A DNA stretch of 64,000 nucleotides from positions 1,372,501 to 1,436,500 of the forward strand of contig NZ_RCCC01000001.1 of assembly GCF_003663825.1 (NCBI RefSeq), given 5' to 3'. The DNA comes from Acidovorax sp. 106. GTDB lineage: Bacteria > Pseudomonadota > Gammaproteobacteria > Burkholderiales > Burkholderiaceae_C. Positions within the stretch are counted from its first letter, which is position 1. Every line of letters begins with the position of its first letter. Under the pieces are notes generated by a model. That model saw only the letters and a list, made by a program, of their open reading frames with translations, was not told where the DNA came from and made no database searches. Below are positions 48,482-57,281 of this stretch, one piece after another. Position numbers and translations under genes: made by a program.

Positions 48482-48555
48482 CCGTTCACGCTGAGGTTCT
48501 GTCAAAGCGCCGCACAAGCCACACGCCCCGGCTTCGACAGGCTCAGCCCGAACGG
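48482..48555. repeat. REP-like palindrome copy 4
   Basis: CCGTTCACGCTGAGGTTCTG faces GCTTCGACAGGCTCAGCCCG plus AACGG across about 30 bases. It lies between the alpha and beta subunit genes of the second dioxygenase. Confidence 0.8.
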
Positions 48556-48676
48556 CTGGGGAGCCGCCAACGCCCCTGCAGCCCGAACAGCCCAAACAGC
48601 ACGTCCGACACCACAGCACGCACCGCTCGCACAGAGCGATGCCAGCCCACCTATACCCCAAATTCAGGAGACTCAC

Positions 48677-49522
48677 ATGGCACAACTCATCGGCGGCCTC
48701 GGCACCTCGCACATCCCGGCCATTGGCAACGCCATCCACAAGGGCCTGCAGAACGATCCGTACTGGAAGCCTTTCTTCGACGGCTTTCCGCCCATCCGCC
48801 AATGGCTGGGCGAGAAGCAGCCCGACGTGGTGGTGATGTTCTACAACGACCACGGCCTGAACTTCTTCCTCGACAAAATGCCCACCTTCGCCGTGGGCGC
48901 GGCGGCGCAATACAGCAACGCCGACGAAGGCTGGGGCATCCCCACGCTGCCGCCCTTCCCGGGCGAGGTGGACCTGTCGTGGCACCTCATCAACACGCTG
49001 GTCGAGCAAGAATTTGACGTGACCACCTGCCAGGAGATGCTGGTGGACCACGCCTGCACGCTGCCGCTCAAGCTCTTCTGGCCCGAGGGCGACTGCCCCG
49101 TGACGGTGGTGCCGGTGTGCATCAACACCGTGCAGTTCCCGCTGCCCTCGGCCAAACGCTGCTACGCGCTGGGCAAGGCCGTGGGCCAGGCGATCAGCAG
49201 TTGGGACAGCGACAAGAGGGTGGCGGTGATTGCCTCGGGCGGCCTCAGCCACCAGCTCGATGGTGAGCGCGCGGGCTTCATCAACAAGGCGTTTGACCTG
49301 CAGTTCATCGAAAGCCTGACCACCAACCCCGAGTGGGCCACGCAGTTCAGCGTGCACGAGCTGGTGGAAAAAACCGGCACCCAGGGCGTGGAGCTGCTGA
49401 TGTGGCTGGCCATGCGCGGGGCGCTGTCCACCGCCAGCGCGGGCGTGCGGAGGGTGCACAGCAACTACCACATCCCGATCTCGAACACGGCGACGGCCGT
49501 GATGGCACTGGAAACGGTCTGA
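48677..49522 (+). CDS. Extradiol dioxygenase beta subunit (LigB-like), second copy
   Basis: This 281-residue catalytic subunit is paralogous to PmdB. His12 in GTSHIPAIG and His59 in FYNDHGLNF are the iron ligands at the same positions as in PmdB. A Glu is in the QGVELLMWL segment near 240, and GGLSHQL is conserved. Start at 48677 has CAGGAG upstream. Single-chain gallate dioxygenases are larger (~420 residues), so this is of the two-subunit type. Its substrate is not told by the sequence; the linked LysR gene suggests separate induction from the pmd operon. Confidence 0.88.
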   Translation: MAQLIGGLGTSHIPAIGNAIHKGLQNDPYWKPFFDGFPPIRQWLGEKQPDVVVMFYNDHGLNFFLDKMPTFAVGAAAQYSNADEGWGIPTLPPFPGEVDLSWHLINTLVEQEFDVTTCQEMLVDHACTLPLKLFWPEGDCPVTVVPVCINTVQFPLPSAKRCYALGKAVGQAISSWDSDKRVAVIASGGLSHQLDGERAGFINKAFDLQFIESLTTNPEWATQFSVHELVEKTGTQGVELLMWLAMRGALSTASAGVRRVHSNYHIPISNTATAVMALETV

Positions 49523-49537
49523 CCTCGCAGGCTTCAG

Positions 49538-49587
49538 GCATTTTGGCCGCTAGCGCTTATCCAACAAGCGCTAGCAGCTATCAATAG
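49538..49587. repeat. Dispersed repeat copy 5
   Basis: GGCCGCTAGCGCTTATCCAA plus CAAGCGCTAGCAGCTATCAA is a highly conserved copy in inverted orientation to copy 4. It lies just past the LigB-like stop and may terminate transcription. Confidence 0.85.
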
Positions 49588-49596
49588 ATGAGCAAT

Positions 49597-49920
49597 CTAT
49601 CGGGCCGTATGCCCACGGAAAAACGCCAGAAGCTCGTTGCAACGGCGCTGTCGGTCATCTAGTGGCAGGGATGCCAAGGTCTGCGCATTCAAGCGCGCAA
49701 ACGACTGAATGCTGGGACGGGCCTCACCGGTCATGCCTCGCTGCGCGGCCATCGCAGCGCCATCGGCCAGCGCTGCGGCATGGGCGGCCCGCCACGCCTG
49801 GAACGCGCGTCCAAAATCTGCGCCCATGCCGACAGAAGGGCCCGCGCAGATTTCGAGCAGGGCCTCGGCCTCCACACTCTGGATGTAGAGGCTCAGCGGA
49901 GGATCGGCTGCGGCAGCCAC
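49597..49920 (-). CDS. Hypothetical protein
   Basis: I do not recognise this 107-residue protein, which is rich in Ala and Leu and has no signal peptide or clear motif. It starts 3 bases after the stop of the membrane protein gene, so the two are probably co-transcribed and may work together. Codon use and frame length favour a real gene, but nothing points to a function. Confidence 0.6.
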   Translation of the reverse strand: MAAAADPPLSLYIQSVEAEALLEICAGPSVGMGADFGRAFQAWRAAHAAALADGAAMAAQRGMTGEARPSIQSFARLNAQTLASLPLDDRQRRCNELLAFFRGHTAR

Positions 49921-49923
49921 GGG

Positions 49924-50274
49924 CTAGCCTTTGATCGGGCTGGTGAACCAGATCGCCGCCACCGCAATCACCAACACCACGCCGCCCAGCACGGCAGACG
50001 CCACACGGCCGGGCGCGGGGTTGAACTCGAAGTGGAGCATTGCCGACAGCGTGTCGGCCACCACATCGGCCGCACGCTCCCGCAAGATGAAGCCCAGCAC
50101 ACCAAAAATGGCGCCGCCGTACTGCACCCAGTGGCGCAGCAGCGGGTCCATGCCCTGGCCTCGGTAGCGCACGGAATGCGCCACGCCATACAGCCACCAG
50201 CCTGCCACGCCGATGAGGGCGCCAAAGAACAGGCCGATCAGCGCATAGCCCAGGCGGTCCAATAGCCCTTGCAC
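49924..50274 (-). CDS. Hypothetical small membrane protein
   Basis: This 116-residue protein has hydrophobic segments near residues 8-30 (YALIGLFFGALIGVAGWWLY), 52-66 (YGGAIFGVLGFILRE) and 94-112 (VLGGVVLVIAVAAIWF), probably three membrane helices. I do not recognise a family. It is followed by the 107-residue hypothetical and preceded by the SlyD-like gene in the same direction, 17 bases away. The surroundings give no function. Confidence 0.65.
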   Translation of the reverse strand: MQGLLDRLGYALIGLFFGALIGVAGWWLYGVAHSVRYRGQGMDPLLRHWVQYGGAIFGVLGFILRERAADVVADTLSAMLHFEFNPAPGRVASAVLGGVVLVIAVAAIWFTSPIKG

Positions 50275-50291
50275 GCCGGGACCTGTCTGGC

Positions 50292-50765
50292 TCAGTGCTG
50301 GTGCCCGTGCGCGCCGTGCACGTGGCGGTGGGCGATTTCTTCAGCGCTGGCAGCGCGCACGGCCGTGACCTTGCAGCTGAACTTGAGCGCTTCGCCCGCC
50401 AGGGGGTGGTTGCCGTCCAGGTGCACTTCGGGGCCCTTGATCTTGACCACGTTGAACACGGCAGGCTGGCCGTCCGCGCCCACGCCTTGCAGTTGGCCGC
50501 CGACCTTCACGCCGGGTGGGAACTCGCTCTTGGGGATGGTGCGCACCAGGCTTTCATCGCGGGCGCCAAAGGCGTCTTCCACGGCCAGATCGATGTTGGC
50601 GGTGAAACCCACGGCTTGGCCTTCCAGCGCGGCTTCGACCTTGGGGAAGATGTTTTCATAGCCACCGTGCAGGTAGGCCAGGCTGCCGGAGTCGAGCGGC
50701 TTGCCTTGGGGGCTGGTCACTTTGTAGGTGATGGTGACTGCGGAGTCTTTGGTGATGGTCGTCAT
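50292..50765 (-). CDS. FKBP-type peptidyl-prolyl isomerase (SlyD-like)
   Basis: This 157-residue cytoplasmic chaperone/isomerase has VTITYKVTSPQGKPLDSG near residue 10, GYENIFPKVEAALEGQAVG near 38 (FKBP core) and the inserted-in-flap (IF) domain from about 70 to 125. The C-terminus ends in a His-rich segment (HRHVHGAHGHQH), which in SlyD binds nickel. Start at 50765 (MTTITKDSAV) fits. SlyD proteins catalyse prolyl isomerisation and aid metal-protein assembly. The gene lies in a run of minus-strand genes. Confidence 0.88.
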   Translation of the reverse strand: MTTITKDSAVTITYKVTSPQGKPLDSGSLAYLHGGYENIFPKVEAALEGQAVGFTANIDLAVEDAFGARDESLVRTIPKSEFPPGVKVGGQLQGVGADGQPAVFNVVKIKGPEVHLDGNHPLAGEALKFSCKVTAVRAASAEEIAHRHVHGAHGHQH

Positions 50766-50945
50766 GCGGTGTGCGCCTTGGGCTCGGTTGCGGGGGTGTG
50801 CAGCCAGGGCCACACACCAGCGAAAGAAAGCGCGCATTGTCCACGACGCGGCGCCACGGGCTGCCACCCACCCCGTCCACCGGGGCTGGCGGTGGGGGTT
50901 TGCGAGCCCACGGGCCAGGGGCTGCGCGGGGGATGCCGATAGGGC

Positions 50946-52013
50946 TCAGGCCGTGGCGGCGCCGGGCACCTCGTCCTCAGTCTGGCCAGGGTAGCGCGCA
51001 AACCGCCGCGCCTCAGGCCCGTGCACAGGGTCACTCTCAGGCCAGGGCCAGCCGCCAAACTGGGTGCGGCGGTAGTCCTGCATGGCCTGCATGATTTCCT
51101 GCTGCGTGTTCATCACAAACGGGCCGTACTGCGCCACAGGCTCGCCAATGGGGCGGCCTTGCAGCAGCAGGCATTCCACGGCGGTGGTGCCGGTATTGAC
51201 CAGCTCCCAGGCTTGAGTGGCCACGATCTCCAGCGCGGCGTGGCCCGCAAGGGCCTGCGGGCCTACGGTCAGGCCGTTGCCCACAAAGTAGTACAGCATG
51301 CGGCGCGTGCCCTGGCCGGTGGCGGCGGGCAGCGTCCAGCGGGCGCCGGGCTCTAGGTGCAGCGTCCAGATGGCTACGTCCGCATCCGGCTGCGAGGCCC
51401 AGGATTCGGGCGGTGGGCTCAGCGGGGCGGCTGCGCCGGGCAGCGCGCCCGCCACCACGGTGATGGTGGTCAGGCGCCCGTCGGCGTCACGGTGCTGCAG
51501 GCGCGGGATGCGCTCGTTCCAGAGCATGGTGAAGTGCGGCGCCACCATCTTGTTCTTCGCGGGCAGGTTCAGCCAGATCTGGAAGAGTTCGAGCGGATTG
51601 GGCTCGGTGGCGTTGAGCAGCGGAAACATCTCGGAATGCTGAATGCCCTGCCCGGCCGTAACCCACTGCACATCGCCCCCGCCAAAGCGCGCAGCAGCGC
51701 CCAGCGAATCGGCATGATCGATAAGGCCCTTGCGCACAAGCGTCACGGTTTCAAAGCCCCGGTGCGGGTGGCCCGGGAAGCCGGGCACGGTGTCGCCGTG
51801 GTACATGCTCCAGCCGTCCTTGCGGCTGAAGTCGCTGCCCATTTGGCGCCCTTCCAGCGACACGGCGGGCGCAAAGGCGCCGTCGCCTGCGGGGTAGGCG
51901 TCGTCATGGTGGGCGCAAAACAGAAACGGGTCCATCGTGGGCCACAGCGGGCCCAGGGGCTGGGTTTGCAGCACGGGCATCAGGGCGGTGGCAGCGGTGG
52001 TGGGCAACGACAT
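50946..52013 (-). CDS. Pirin family protein
   Basis: This 355-residue cupin protein has the pirin metal-binding His in GFPGHPHRGFETVTLVRKG near residue 80 and in the GQGIQHSEM segment near 125, plus a C-terminal pirin cupin domain. Bacterial pirins can have quercetinase activity or bind enzymes such as pyruvate dehydrogenase. It is longer than the usual ~290 residues because of extra segments at both ends. AGGAG precedes the ATG at 52013. Function here is not determined. Confidence 0.85.
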   Translation of the reverse strand: MSLPTTAATALMPVLQTQPLGPLWPTMDPFLFCAHHDDAYPAGDGAFAPAVSLEGRQMGSDFSRKDGWSMYHGDTVPGFPGHPHRGFETVTLVRKGLIDHADSLGAAARFGGGDVQWVTAGQGIQHSEMFPLLNATEPNPLELFQIWLNLPAKNKMVAPHFTMLWNERIPRLQHRDADGRLTTITVVAGALPGAAAPLSPPPESWASQPDADVAIWTLHLEPGARWTLPAATGQGTRRMLYYFVGNGLTVGPQALAGHAALEIVATQAWELVNTGTTAVECLLLQGRPIGEPVAQYGPFVMNTQQEIMQAMQDYRRTQFGGWPWPESDPVHGPEARRFARYPGQTEDEVPGAATA

Positions 52014-52152
52014 ACGGGGCTCCTTGTGAAATGCGCCGCCCCTGTCGGGCGGCACGCAGGGTGAATATGGGGCCCGCAGGCCAAAACATAAGTGCGACGG
52101 CTGGAACAGTGCAGTGCGCCAGACAAGACAGTGGGCGCCGCCGAGGCTGCGC

Positions 52153-53514
52153 TCAGCGCACGCCCTGCTGCGTGGCCAAGGCGCGCAGCGGCGCATCGTT
52201 GAAAATCCACAGCCCCCAGTGGCCCTGCACCGTGGCCAGATCGGCCTCGCTGCCGGGCTTGATCCAAGCCAGCCGACTCTGCGCGCCGGGCAACTCGATG
52301 GGCGGGATGTGGGCGGCGTCGGGGTCGATGGGTTTGGCCCAGCCGCCCCCCAAAGCAAAGCGGTGGGTGTGCCACGCATCGGCGCGGCCCAGCAAGGCGG
52401 AGTGGACGAGCAAGGGCTCGATCACAAAGGCCACCGCGGCCATCCACAGCACCGCAGCGAAGACCAGGGCGGGCTTGGACAAAGGCGCGCGCGGCTGCTG
52501 CGTGGGCGCCGGAACCGGGTGCGAGGCCCGATAGTGCCGCCACGCCTGCCACGCCGCCGCCCAAAGGGCCAACGTGCCCACGGACCAGGTGGCGCGATCA
52601 ACCAACCCCGGCGAGGTGTGCAGGTGCACATTGGGGGCGGCCACCATCAAAATCAGGCCCACAACAAACACTAGGCCTGCGGCCCCGAACAGGGTCAGCA
52701 CCTCGGGTTGGCGGTTCAGGTTCAGATCGGTGCTGAAGAGGTTTGGGGTGCCTGGCCATGGCAAGGCCACATCCGGCAGGGGTGCGTATTGCTGCAGCGC
52801 GCGCACCAAGCGCAGGTCTGCAAACGCCCGCGTCAATCGGGCATGGTTGTCGGGCCCCGACCAAAGCGGCGACATCGACCACACGCCGTTCACCGATCTC
52901 AGGCGCGGGCGTTGCGGATCGCCGGGCCGAAACCAGAAGGCAGGCCGCAGCACGCGTTGTCGGCCTTTGCTCAGTTGCAGCACGATCTCTGCACTCGCCA
53001 TCGGGTTGACATTCCCATTCAAGACATCCGAGCGGCGCGCCGTGATGCCGCGCACCTCGCTCCAGTCAATCTGCCAGTTCTGCCCAAACAGATGGTGCAA
53101 GCCCAGTGGCATCCGGTGCTCTTGCCGCAGGCCTTGCGGGGTGATGTAGAGCCGGAGGTGGCGATTCCACAGCCAACGCGTTCCCAAGAGAGGCACGCCC
53201 CCAATCACGTAGATCAAAAACAGCCATGGCGTTTCTCTTTCCGACATTTTCTGCATGAGGGCTGCCCCCATGGCCCGCCAGCCTTCCCAGCCCATGTGGG
53301 CCAGGTTGGGAAGCGTGCGGAGCAGGGTCCACGCCACAAAAGCCATCGCCACCGCAGTCACCCCACCCAACACCAGCCATTGCACGCGCAGGCTGACGAC
53401 GGGCACTTCATGCGATGTAGCGTGGCGATACACCAGCACCTCTTCGCTCTGGCAGTTTCGGTCTTCAAAGAGATCGGTGGGCGGCACAGGCGCTAGGGCG
53501 TTTTCAATCGGCAT
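52153..53514 (-). CDS. Hypothetical membrane protein
   Basis: I do not recognise this 453-residue protein. Hydrophobic segments are near residues 44-66, 98-112, 273-292, 312-325 and 350-372, so it is probably an inner-membrane protein with a soluble domain between the second and third. The soluble part contains GLRQEHRMPLGLHHLF and the ITARRSDVLNGNVNP segment. The ~80 open codons upstream of 53514 look non-coding. No operon partners are evident. Confidence 0.65.
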   Translation of the reverse strand: MPIENALAPVPPTDLFEDRNCQSEEVLVYRHATSHEVPVVSLRVQWLVLGGVTAVAMAFVAWTLLRTLPNLAHMGWEGWRAMGAALMQKMSERETPWLFLIYVIGGVPLLGTRWLWNRHLRLYITPQGLRQEHRMPLGLHHLFGQNWQIDWSEVRGITARRSDVLNGNVNPMASAEIVLQLSKGRQRVLRPAFWFRPGDPQRPRLRSVNGVWSMSPLWSGPDNHARLTRAFADLRLVRALQQYAPLPDVALPWPGTPNLFSTDLNLNRQPEVLTLFGAAGLVFVVGLILMVAAPNVHLHTSPGLVDRATWSVGTLALWAAAWQAWRHYRASHPVPAPTQQPRAPLSKPALVFAAVLWMAAVAFVIEPLLVHSALLGRADAWHTHRFALGGGWAKPIDPDAAHIPPIELPGAQSRLAWIKPGSEADLATVQGHWGLWIFNDAPLRALATQQGVR

Positions 53515-53714
53515 GGAGTCGGGTAGAAGAGGACAAGGCCGGTGGATTATCTGGCGCGGACTCCGGCCGAACCCCCAGGGTTGCGTTACAAGGTATTTCA
53601 GCCGCCCCGGCCTGAATCCGCCCCTCCAGCCGCCATGCGCGCTGGGGTGCTCAGGGTGCACCCTAAGTCGGTGCACTGAACAAAAAAATTGCACTTGACT
53701 TGAATCCACCCTTT

Positions 53715-53747
53715 TTGAATCAGCGCAAGCAGCTATCTTTTGTATAG
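53715..53747. repeat. Dispersed repeat copy 6 (short)
   Basis: TTGAATCAGCGCAAGCAGCT plus ATCTTTTGTATAGCAC is a shortened copy, sharing the AGCAGCTAT end. It lies just downstream of the DUF1439 gene. Confidence 0.5.
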
Positions 53748-53753
53748 CACCCA

Positions 53754-54332
53754 CTACCCCGGCGAACGCACCGGGGCGGCTGGCACCATCTCCACCGTCA
53801 CGCCCCGCTCGGTCACCACCAAGGGGCCGGGCTGCAGACCCAGGCCGTCCAGCAACGCCAGCTCTTGCGGCTTGACCTGGTGCAGCACCACTTCCATCAA
53901 TGACTGCTGGGCCAGTGCCGGGCCATAGACGTTGAGCAGTTCAACCACCGCAGGCTGCAGGGTCGGAAACTGCAGCCGCGCCAGCCGCAACTGGTGGGCG
54001 CGCACGGTGCGGTCGCTGGGCTCGTAGCGCAGCGCAAACTCCACCACCAGTTGCCCGCTGTGGGCGCGGCGCAGGGCTTGGCCTGCGGCGTCCACGGCCA
54101 TGGCGGCGCTCAGGCGGTTGGCAGCGGGCAGCGCGGCCAGCTGGGGCGTGTGCACGGTCAAATCGAGCATGCCCTGCACCGGGTAGCGCAGGGGAAAGCG
54201 CTGGGCCACGCGCTCTTGCAGTTGCTCCAGCGGCACCGTCCAGCGCGGCTGAGCCTGAGCCTGGGCCAGGCCTGGCAGGCTGGCCAGGGCACAGGCGGCA
54301 GTCAAGTGGTTCAAAAGGGATCGGCGATGCAT
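53754..54332 (-). CDS. DUF1439-family exported protein
   Basis: This 192-residue protein has a signal peptide (LLNHLTAACALASLPGLAQA) followed by a domain with WTVPLEQLQERVAQRFPLRY near residue 30 and GLQPGPLVVTERGVTVEM near 170, which fits the DUF1439/YceB-like family of periplasmic proteins or lipoproteins. Family function is not established. Start at 54332 was chosen from the signal peptide. Neighbours give no clue. Confidence 0.7.
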   Translation of the reverse strand: MHRRSLLNHLTAACALASLPGLAQAQAQPRWTVPLEQLQERVAQRFPLRYPVQGMLDLTVHTPQLAALPAANRLSAAMAVDAAGQALRRAHSGQLVVEFALRYEPSDRTVRAHQLRLARLQFPTLQPAVVELLNVYGPALAQQSLMEVVLHQVKPQELALLDGLGLQPGPLVVTERGVTVEMVPAAPVRSPG

Positions 54333-54787
54333 GGGCTGGGCCACCTGTTCAAAAAATGGGACGCTGGTCCCAAACGGGCCAAAGCGGACTGGGTCAGAGT
54401 GCCCAACGGCTGCAAGGTTGCATGGCCATCTCGGGCGGTCTGTCGCGCCCTGCGCGCCAGGGGCCGGCCCGCAACAGGGGCGCCTGCAGTGGCACAGGCC
54501 CCACACATGGCTGAGTCTGCCACGGCCCACGCCCTGCGTGCCACCGCAGCCCCCCCTCCCGCACGGTCTGCGCCACTGGCGGCCCCGGCGAAACAGTCAC
54601 CCGGCAGCGCGCACCCCAACGACAGCGACGGGGAGTCGTTCTGACCCGGCGCTGAGCACCGCACCGCGCTATGCCCCATAAGCCAACGCCCCGGCACCGT
54701 GCAATACGGTCCGGGGCGTTGGGCTGTGTGCAGGACAAAAACGCTGGGGATTCGCAGGCCACTTAGGGCCCGCACAGCGTCAGGCCA
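54333..54787. other. Intergenic stretch without a recognised gene
   Basis: Open frames exist on both strands but are Arg/Pro/Ala-rich and lack family features. The only structure seen is the hairpin at 54683-54722. Confidence 0.5.
54683..54722. terminator. Hairpin, possible terminator
   Basis: CCAACGCCCCGG pairs with CCGGGGCGTTGG, and an inner ACCG/CGGT extends the stem. There is no strong T run on either side, so it may stabilise or terminate only weakly. It lies downstream of the gene at 54788-55204. Confidence 0.5.
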
Positions 54788-55204
54788 TTACTTGTCCAGC
54801 ACGGTCGTGATCATGTCCCAGTGGGGGTAAGAGCTTTCGTCGGTGCTGGCCGTGCCCTTGCCGCCTGCAAACTTGAAGGCCGCCGTGCCGGTGCGGGCAA
54901 TCTCCAGGGTCTTGAGCTTGCAGATAGCGGCCTTAGAGGGCGCGTCGGTGCAGTAGCCGCGGGCTTTTTCAGTAATGGATTCGGCCACATAGCGCACTTG
55001 GCGCAGGTGGTCCACGGTCTGGAAGGTGCTCATCTGTACGTCCATCTTCACATCGCAACCGCAAGACTGCTTGAGCGCACCGGCCGCGCTGCGCACAGCG
55101 GGCTCCACTTCGGCGGTGTAGAAGTCGCGTTCTGCCTTGCCAGCGTGGGCCAAAGAAGCGGCGGCCAGGGCCAACGATGCGAGCACGAGCGATTTGAATT
55201 TCAT
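54788..55204 (-). CDS. Hypothetical exported protein
   Basis: This 138-residue protein has a signal peptide (SLVLASLALAAASLAHAG) and a mature part of about 115 residues with four Cys (CGCDVKM near residue 50, CTDAPSKAAICKLK near 86-97), which could form disulfides in the periplasm. I do not recognise a family. The start at 55204 is an ATG; an in-frame TTG at 55207 adds one residue. No partner gene is adjacent. Confidence 0.65.
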   Translation of the reverse strand: MKFKSLVLASLALAAASLAHAGKAERDFYTAEVEPAVRSAAGALKQSCGCDVKMDVQMSTFQTVDHLRQVRYVAESITEKARGYCTDAPSKAAICKLKTLEIARTGTAAFKFAGGKGTASTDESSYPHWDMITTVLDK

Positions 55205-55396
55205 CAAGAATCCTTAGTCGGTTGAAACATGCTCCCAGGCTAAGAACCTGTTCAAAGGCCCCTGGAGCGGGCGCATTGTGCGCCGCGCCAATGCGCCTCA
55301 ACCGCCCGAAACCGCCCACCGCAACGCTTTATGGCACATGTTGTGCACTATTTCACTTTTGCGGCGGCACGGCCTGCTGTGGCCGCAGGGCCGTGC

Positions 55397-55648
55397 TCAG
55401 CGCCCCACCACCGACCAGCCGGCCTTCTGGTTGGACTTGTCGTTTTCATACTCCCAGCCCGTGCCACAGCGGTCACACACATAGCGGGTGATGGTGACCG
55501 AGCCTTGCTCGCGGTCTTCCTTGCGGTTGCCGCGCTGCACCAGCTCGGCGTGGCCGGGGGCCTTGCGCCAGTTGCGCTGGATGCCCTGGCAGGGCTCGCA
55601 CAGGGTCATGGGGTTGAGTTCGCGTTGGCGGGCTAGTTCTTTGGTCAT
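55397..55648 (-). CDS. Small zinc-ribbon protein
   Basis: This 83-residue protein contains two Cys pairs, LCEPCQG near residue 17 and VCDRCGTGW near 57, likely binding one zinc. The rest is polar and basic. I do not recognise the family; similar small proteins are annotated as hypothetical zinc-binding proteins in related bacteria. It stands alone between the exported protein and repeat copy 7. The start ATG at 55648 has no strong ribosome site. Confidence 0.65.
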   Translation of the reverse strand: MTKELARQRELNPMTLCEPCQGIQRNWRKAPGHAELVQRGNRKEDREQGSVTITRYVCDRCGTGWEYENDKSNQKAGWSVVGR

Positions 55649-55754
55649 GTGGGGGCAGCCCTCGGGGGCCGGGGTGTGGGATGGGATTGCGTGCTGCAGG
55701 GCGGCTACTGTAAGGCACCCGTGCGCGCATGAACACAGCGGGGGGCATCATTGA

Positions 55755-55812
55755 CAAGCCAAATTAGCCTCCAGCGCTTCATATAAAAGCGCTGGCAGCT
55801 ATCAAATCAGGA
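55755..55812. repeat. Dispersed repeat copy 7
   Basis: GCCTCCAGCGCTTCATATAA plus AAGCGCTGGCAGCTATCAAA is a well-conserved copy immediately downstream of the GNAT gene. Confidence 0.85.
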
Positions 55813-55813
55813 G

Positions 55814-56302
55814 CTATCTCGCGGCCTCCAGTACCTTCGCCATGCGCGCGTTGCGCAGCACCACGCCCGCGCGCACCACCTCCTGGCGCTGCTCCACCAC
55901 AAAGCCCTGCGCCGCAAAGAAGGGCTCGGCCGTCAGGCTCACATGGGCCTGCAATCGGGTGTTGCAGCGCTGTGCAGCCTGCGCATGAATGTGCGCCATC
56001 AGCGCCCGGGCCACGCCCTGGCCTGCAAACGCGGGGGCCACGAAGAGCATGTCGATGGTGCCGCTGGCCTGCAGATCGGCAAAACCGGCAATGGCGCCAC
56101 TGCCGTGCGCTTGCGCGATGAAGGGCTGGTTGGCCTGCATGCGCTCAGCCCACTGCGCGGTGTCGTGGTGCAGCGGCGCCCAGGCCGCGAGTTGTTCGGC
56201 GGTGTAGTCCTTAGAGGCCAGCCCATGCACCGAGGCATGGAAGACGGCGCGCAACGCGGGTCCGTCGCCCGGGCAGAAGTTGCGGATGTGGAAGGAAGAC
56301 AT
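55814..56302 (-). CDS. GNAT-family N-acetyltransferase
   Basis: This 162-residue acetyl-CoA-dependent acyltransferase has the GNAT fold. AIAGFADLQASGTIDMLFVAP (near residue 75) forms strands 3 and 4, and AFAGQGVARALMAHIHAQAA (near 97) is the acetyl-CoA-binding loop. It resembles the YafP/ElaA-like small acetyltransferases. Substrate is unknown. It is separated from the RIO kinase gene by 63 bases, in the same direction. Confidence 0.85.
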   Translation of the reverse strand: MSSFHIRNFCPGDGPALRAVFHASVHGLASKDYTAEQLAAWAPLHHDTAQWAERMQANQPFIAQAHGSGAIAGFADLQASGTIDMLFVAPAFAGQGVARALMAHIHAQAAQRCNTRLQAHVSLTAEPFFAAQGFVVEQRQEVVRAGVVLRNARMAKVLEAAR

Positions 56303-56365
56303 GGCGAGCGAACTGCAGAGAAAAAGGGGCGCGATGGTGCCACAGCGCAGCGCGGTGGAGAAAAC

Positions 56366-57250
56366 TCAGCCCGCCGCCATGCGCAGCCTGCGCGCTGCAT
56401 CTTCGTCGCGCGCGTCGTCGATCTCGCGCAGCACGGCTTGCATGTCCACATCAACGTGGTCGGGGGCATACACGCCGGTCAGAGGCGTCTCGTTGGTCAG
56501 GAGGCCGCTTTGGTACAGGCTCCAGATTTCAGGGCCGTATTGGGTGGTGCGCAGCTCGGGGGCGAACTGGCCAAAGAAATCGCGCAGGTTGGCCACGTCG
56601 CGCAGCAGCATGCGCTGGGCGTGGTTGTTGCCCGCAGCGTCCACGGCCTGGGGCAGGTCGATGATGACGGGGCCATCGTGGCCCCCTTCGCCGTCTGCTC
56701 CGTCAGCGCCCGGAAGGTGCGCCAGCAGGATGTTGAACTCTGACAAGTCACCATGCACCACACCCGCACACAGCATGCGCACCACCTCGGCCACCAGCGT
56801 GGCGTGGTGGATGCGAGCGTCTTCGGGGGTAAAGCAGACATCGTTCAGGCGCGGGGCGGCGTCGCCGTGGGCGTCGGTCACCAGCTCCATCAGCAACACG
56901 CCATCGTGAAAGTTGATGGGCTGCGGCACGCGCACGCCTGCAGCGGCCAGGCGGTACAGCGCATCGACCTCGGCGCTCTGCCAGGCGGCCTCTTGTTCTT
57001 GCCGGCCGAACTTGCTGCCCTTGGCCATGGCGCGGGCCGAGCGCGAGTTCTTGACCTTGCGGTTTTCGGTGTAGTCCACGGCTTGGCGAAAGCTGCGGTT
57101 GTTGGCCTCTTTGTAGATCTTGGCGCAGAGCGTGTCGTCGCCGCTGCGCACCACAAAAACCATGGCTTCCTTGCCGCTCATGAGTTGCCGAACCACGGTA
57201 TCGATCAGGCCTTCCTCAATGAGGGACTGCAGGCGGGGGGGTGCTTTCAT
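56366..57250 (-). CDS. RIO-type serine/threonine protein kinase
   Basis: This 294-residue atypical kinase of the RIO family has SGKEAMVFVVRSGD near residue 26 (nucleotide loop), CAKIYKE (catalytic Lys, near 44), GVVHGDLSEFNILLAHL near 172 (catalytic Asp and Asn) and VIIDLPQAVD near 200 (metal-binding Asp). RIO1-like proteins are common in archaea and eukaryotes and scattered in bacteria, where a role is unclear. The ~16-residue N-terminal helix before the loop is short. No substrate gene is evident. Confidence 0.88.
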   Translation of the reverse strand: MKAPPRLQSLIEEGLIDTVVRQLMSGKEAMVFVVRSGDDTLCAKIYKEANNRSFRQAVDYTENRKVKNSRSARAMAKGSKFGRQEQEAAWQSAEVDALYRLAAAGVRVPQPINFHDGVLLMELVTDAHGDAAPRLNDVCFTPEDARIHHATLVAEVVRMLCAGVVHGDLSEFNILLAHLPGADGADGEGGHDGPVIIDLPQAVDAAGNNHAQRMLLRDVANLRDFFGQFAPELRTTQYGPEIWSLYQSGLLTNETPLTGVYAPDHVDVDMQAVLREIDDARDEDAARRLRMAAG

Positions 57251-57281
57251 CGGTGCATTTTGCGCCCTGCGCGCAAGTCCC

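Noticed and set aside
48677..49522. Gallate dioxygenase of the DesB/GalA type
   Set aside because: Those are single chains of about 420 residues. Here alpha and beta parts are separate genes, so only the LigAB-type family is claimed.
53994..54644. A 216-codon plus-strand open frame
   Set aside because: It is mostly antisense to the DUF1439 gene, and its remainder is Arg/Pro/Ala-rich without features.
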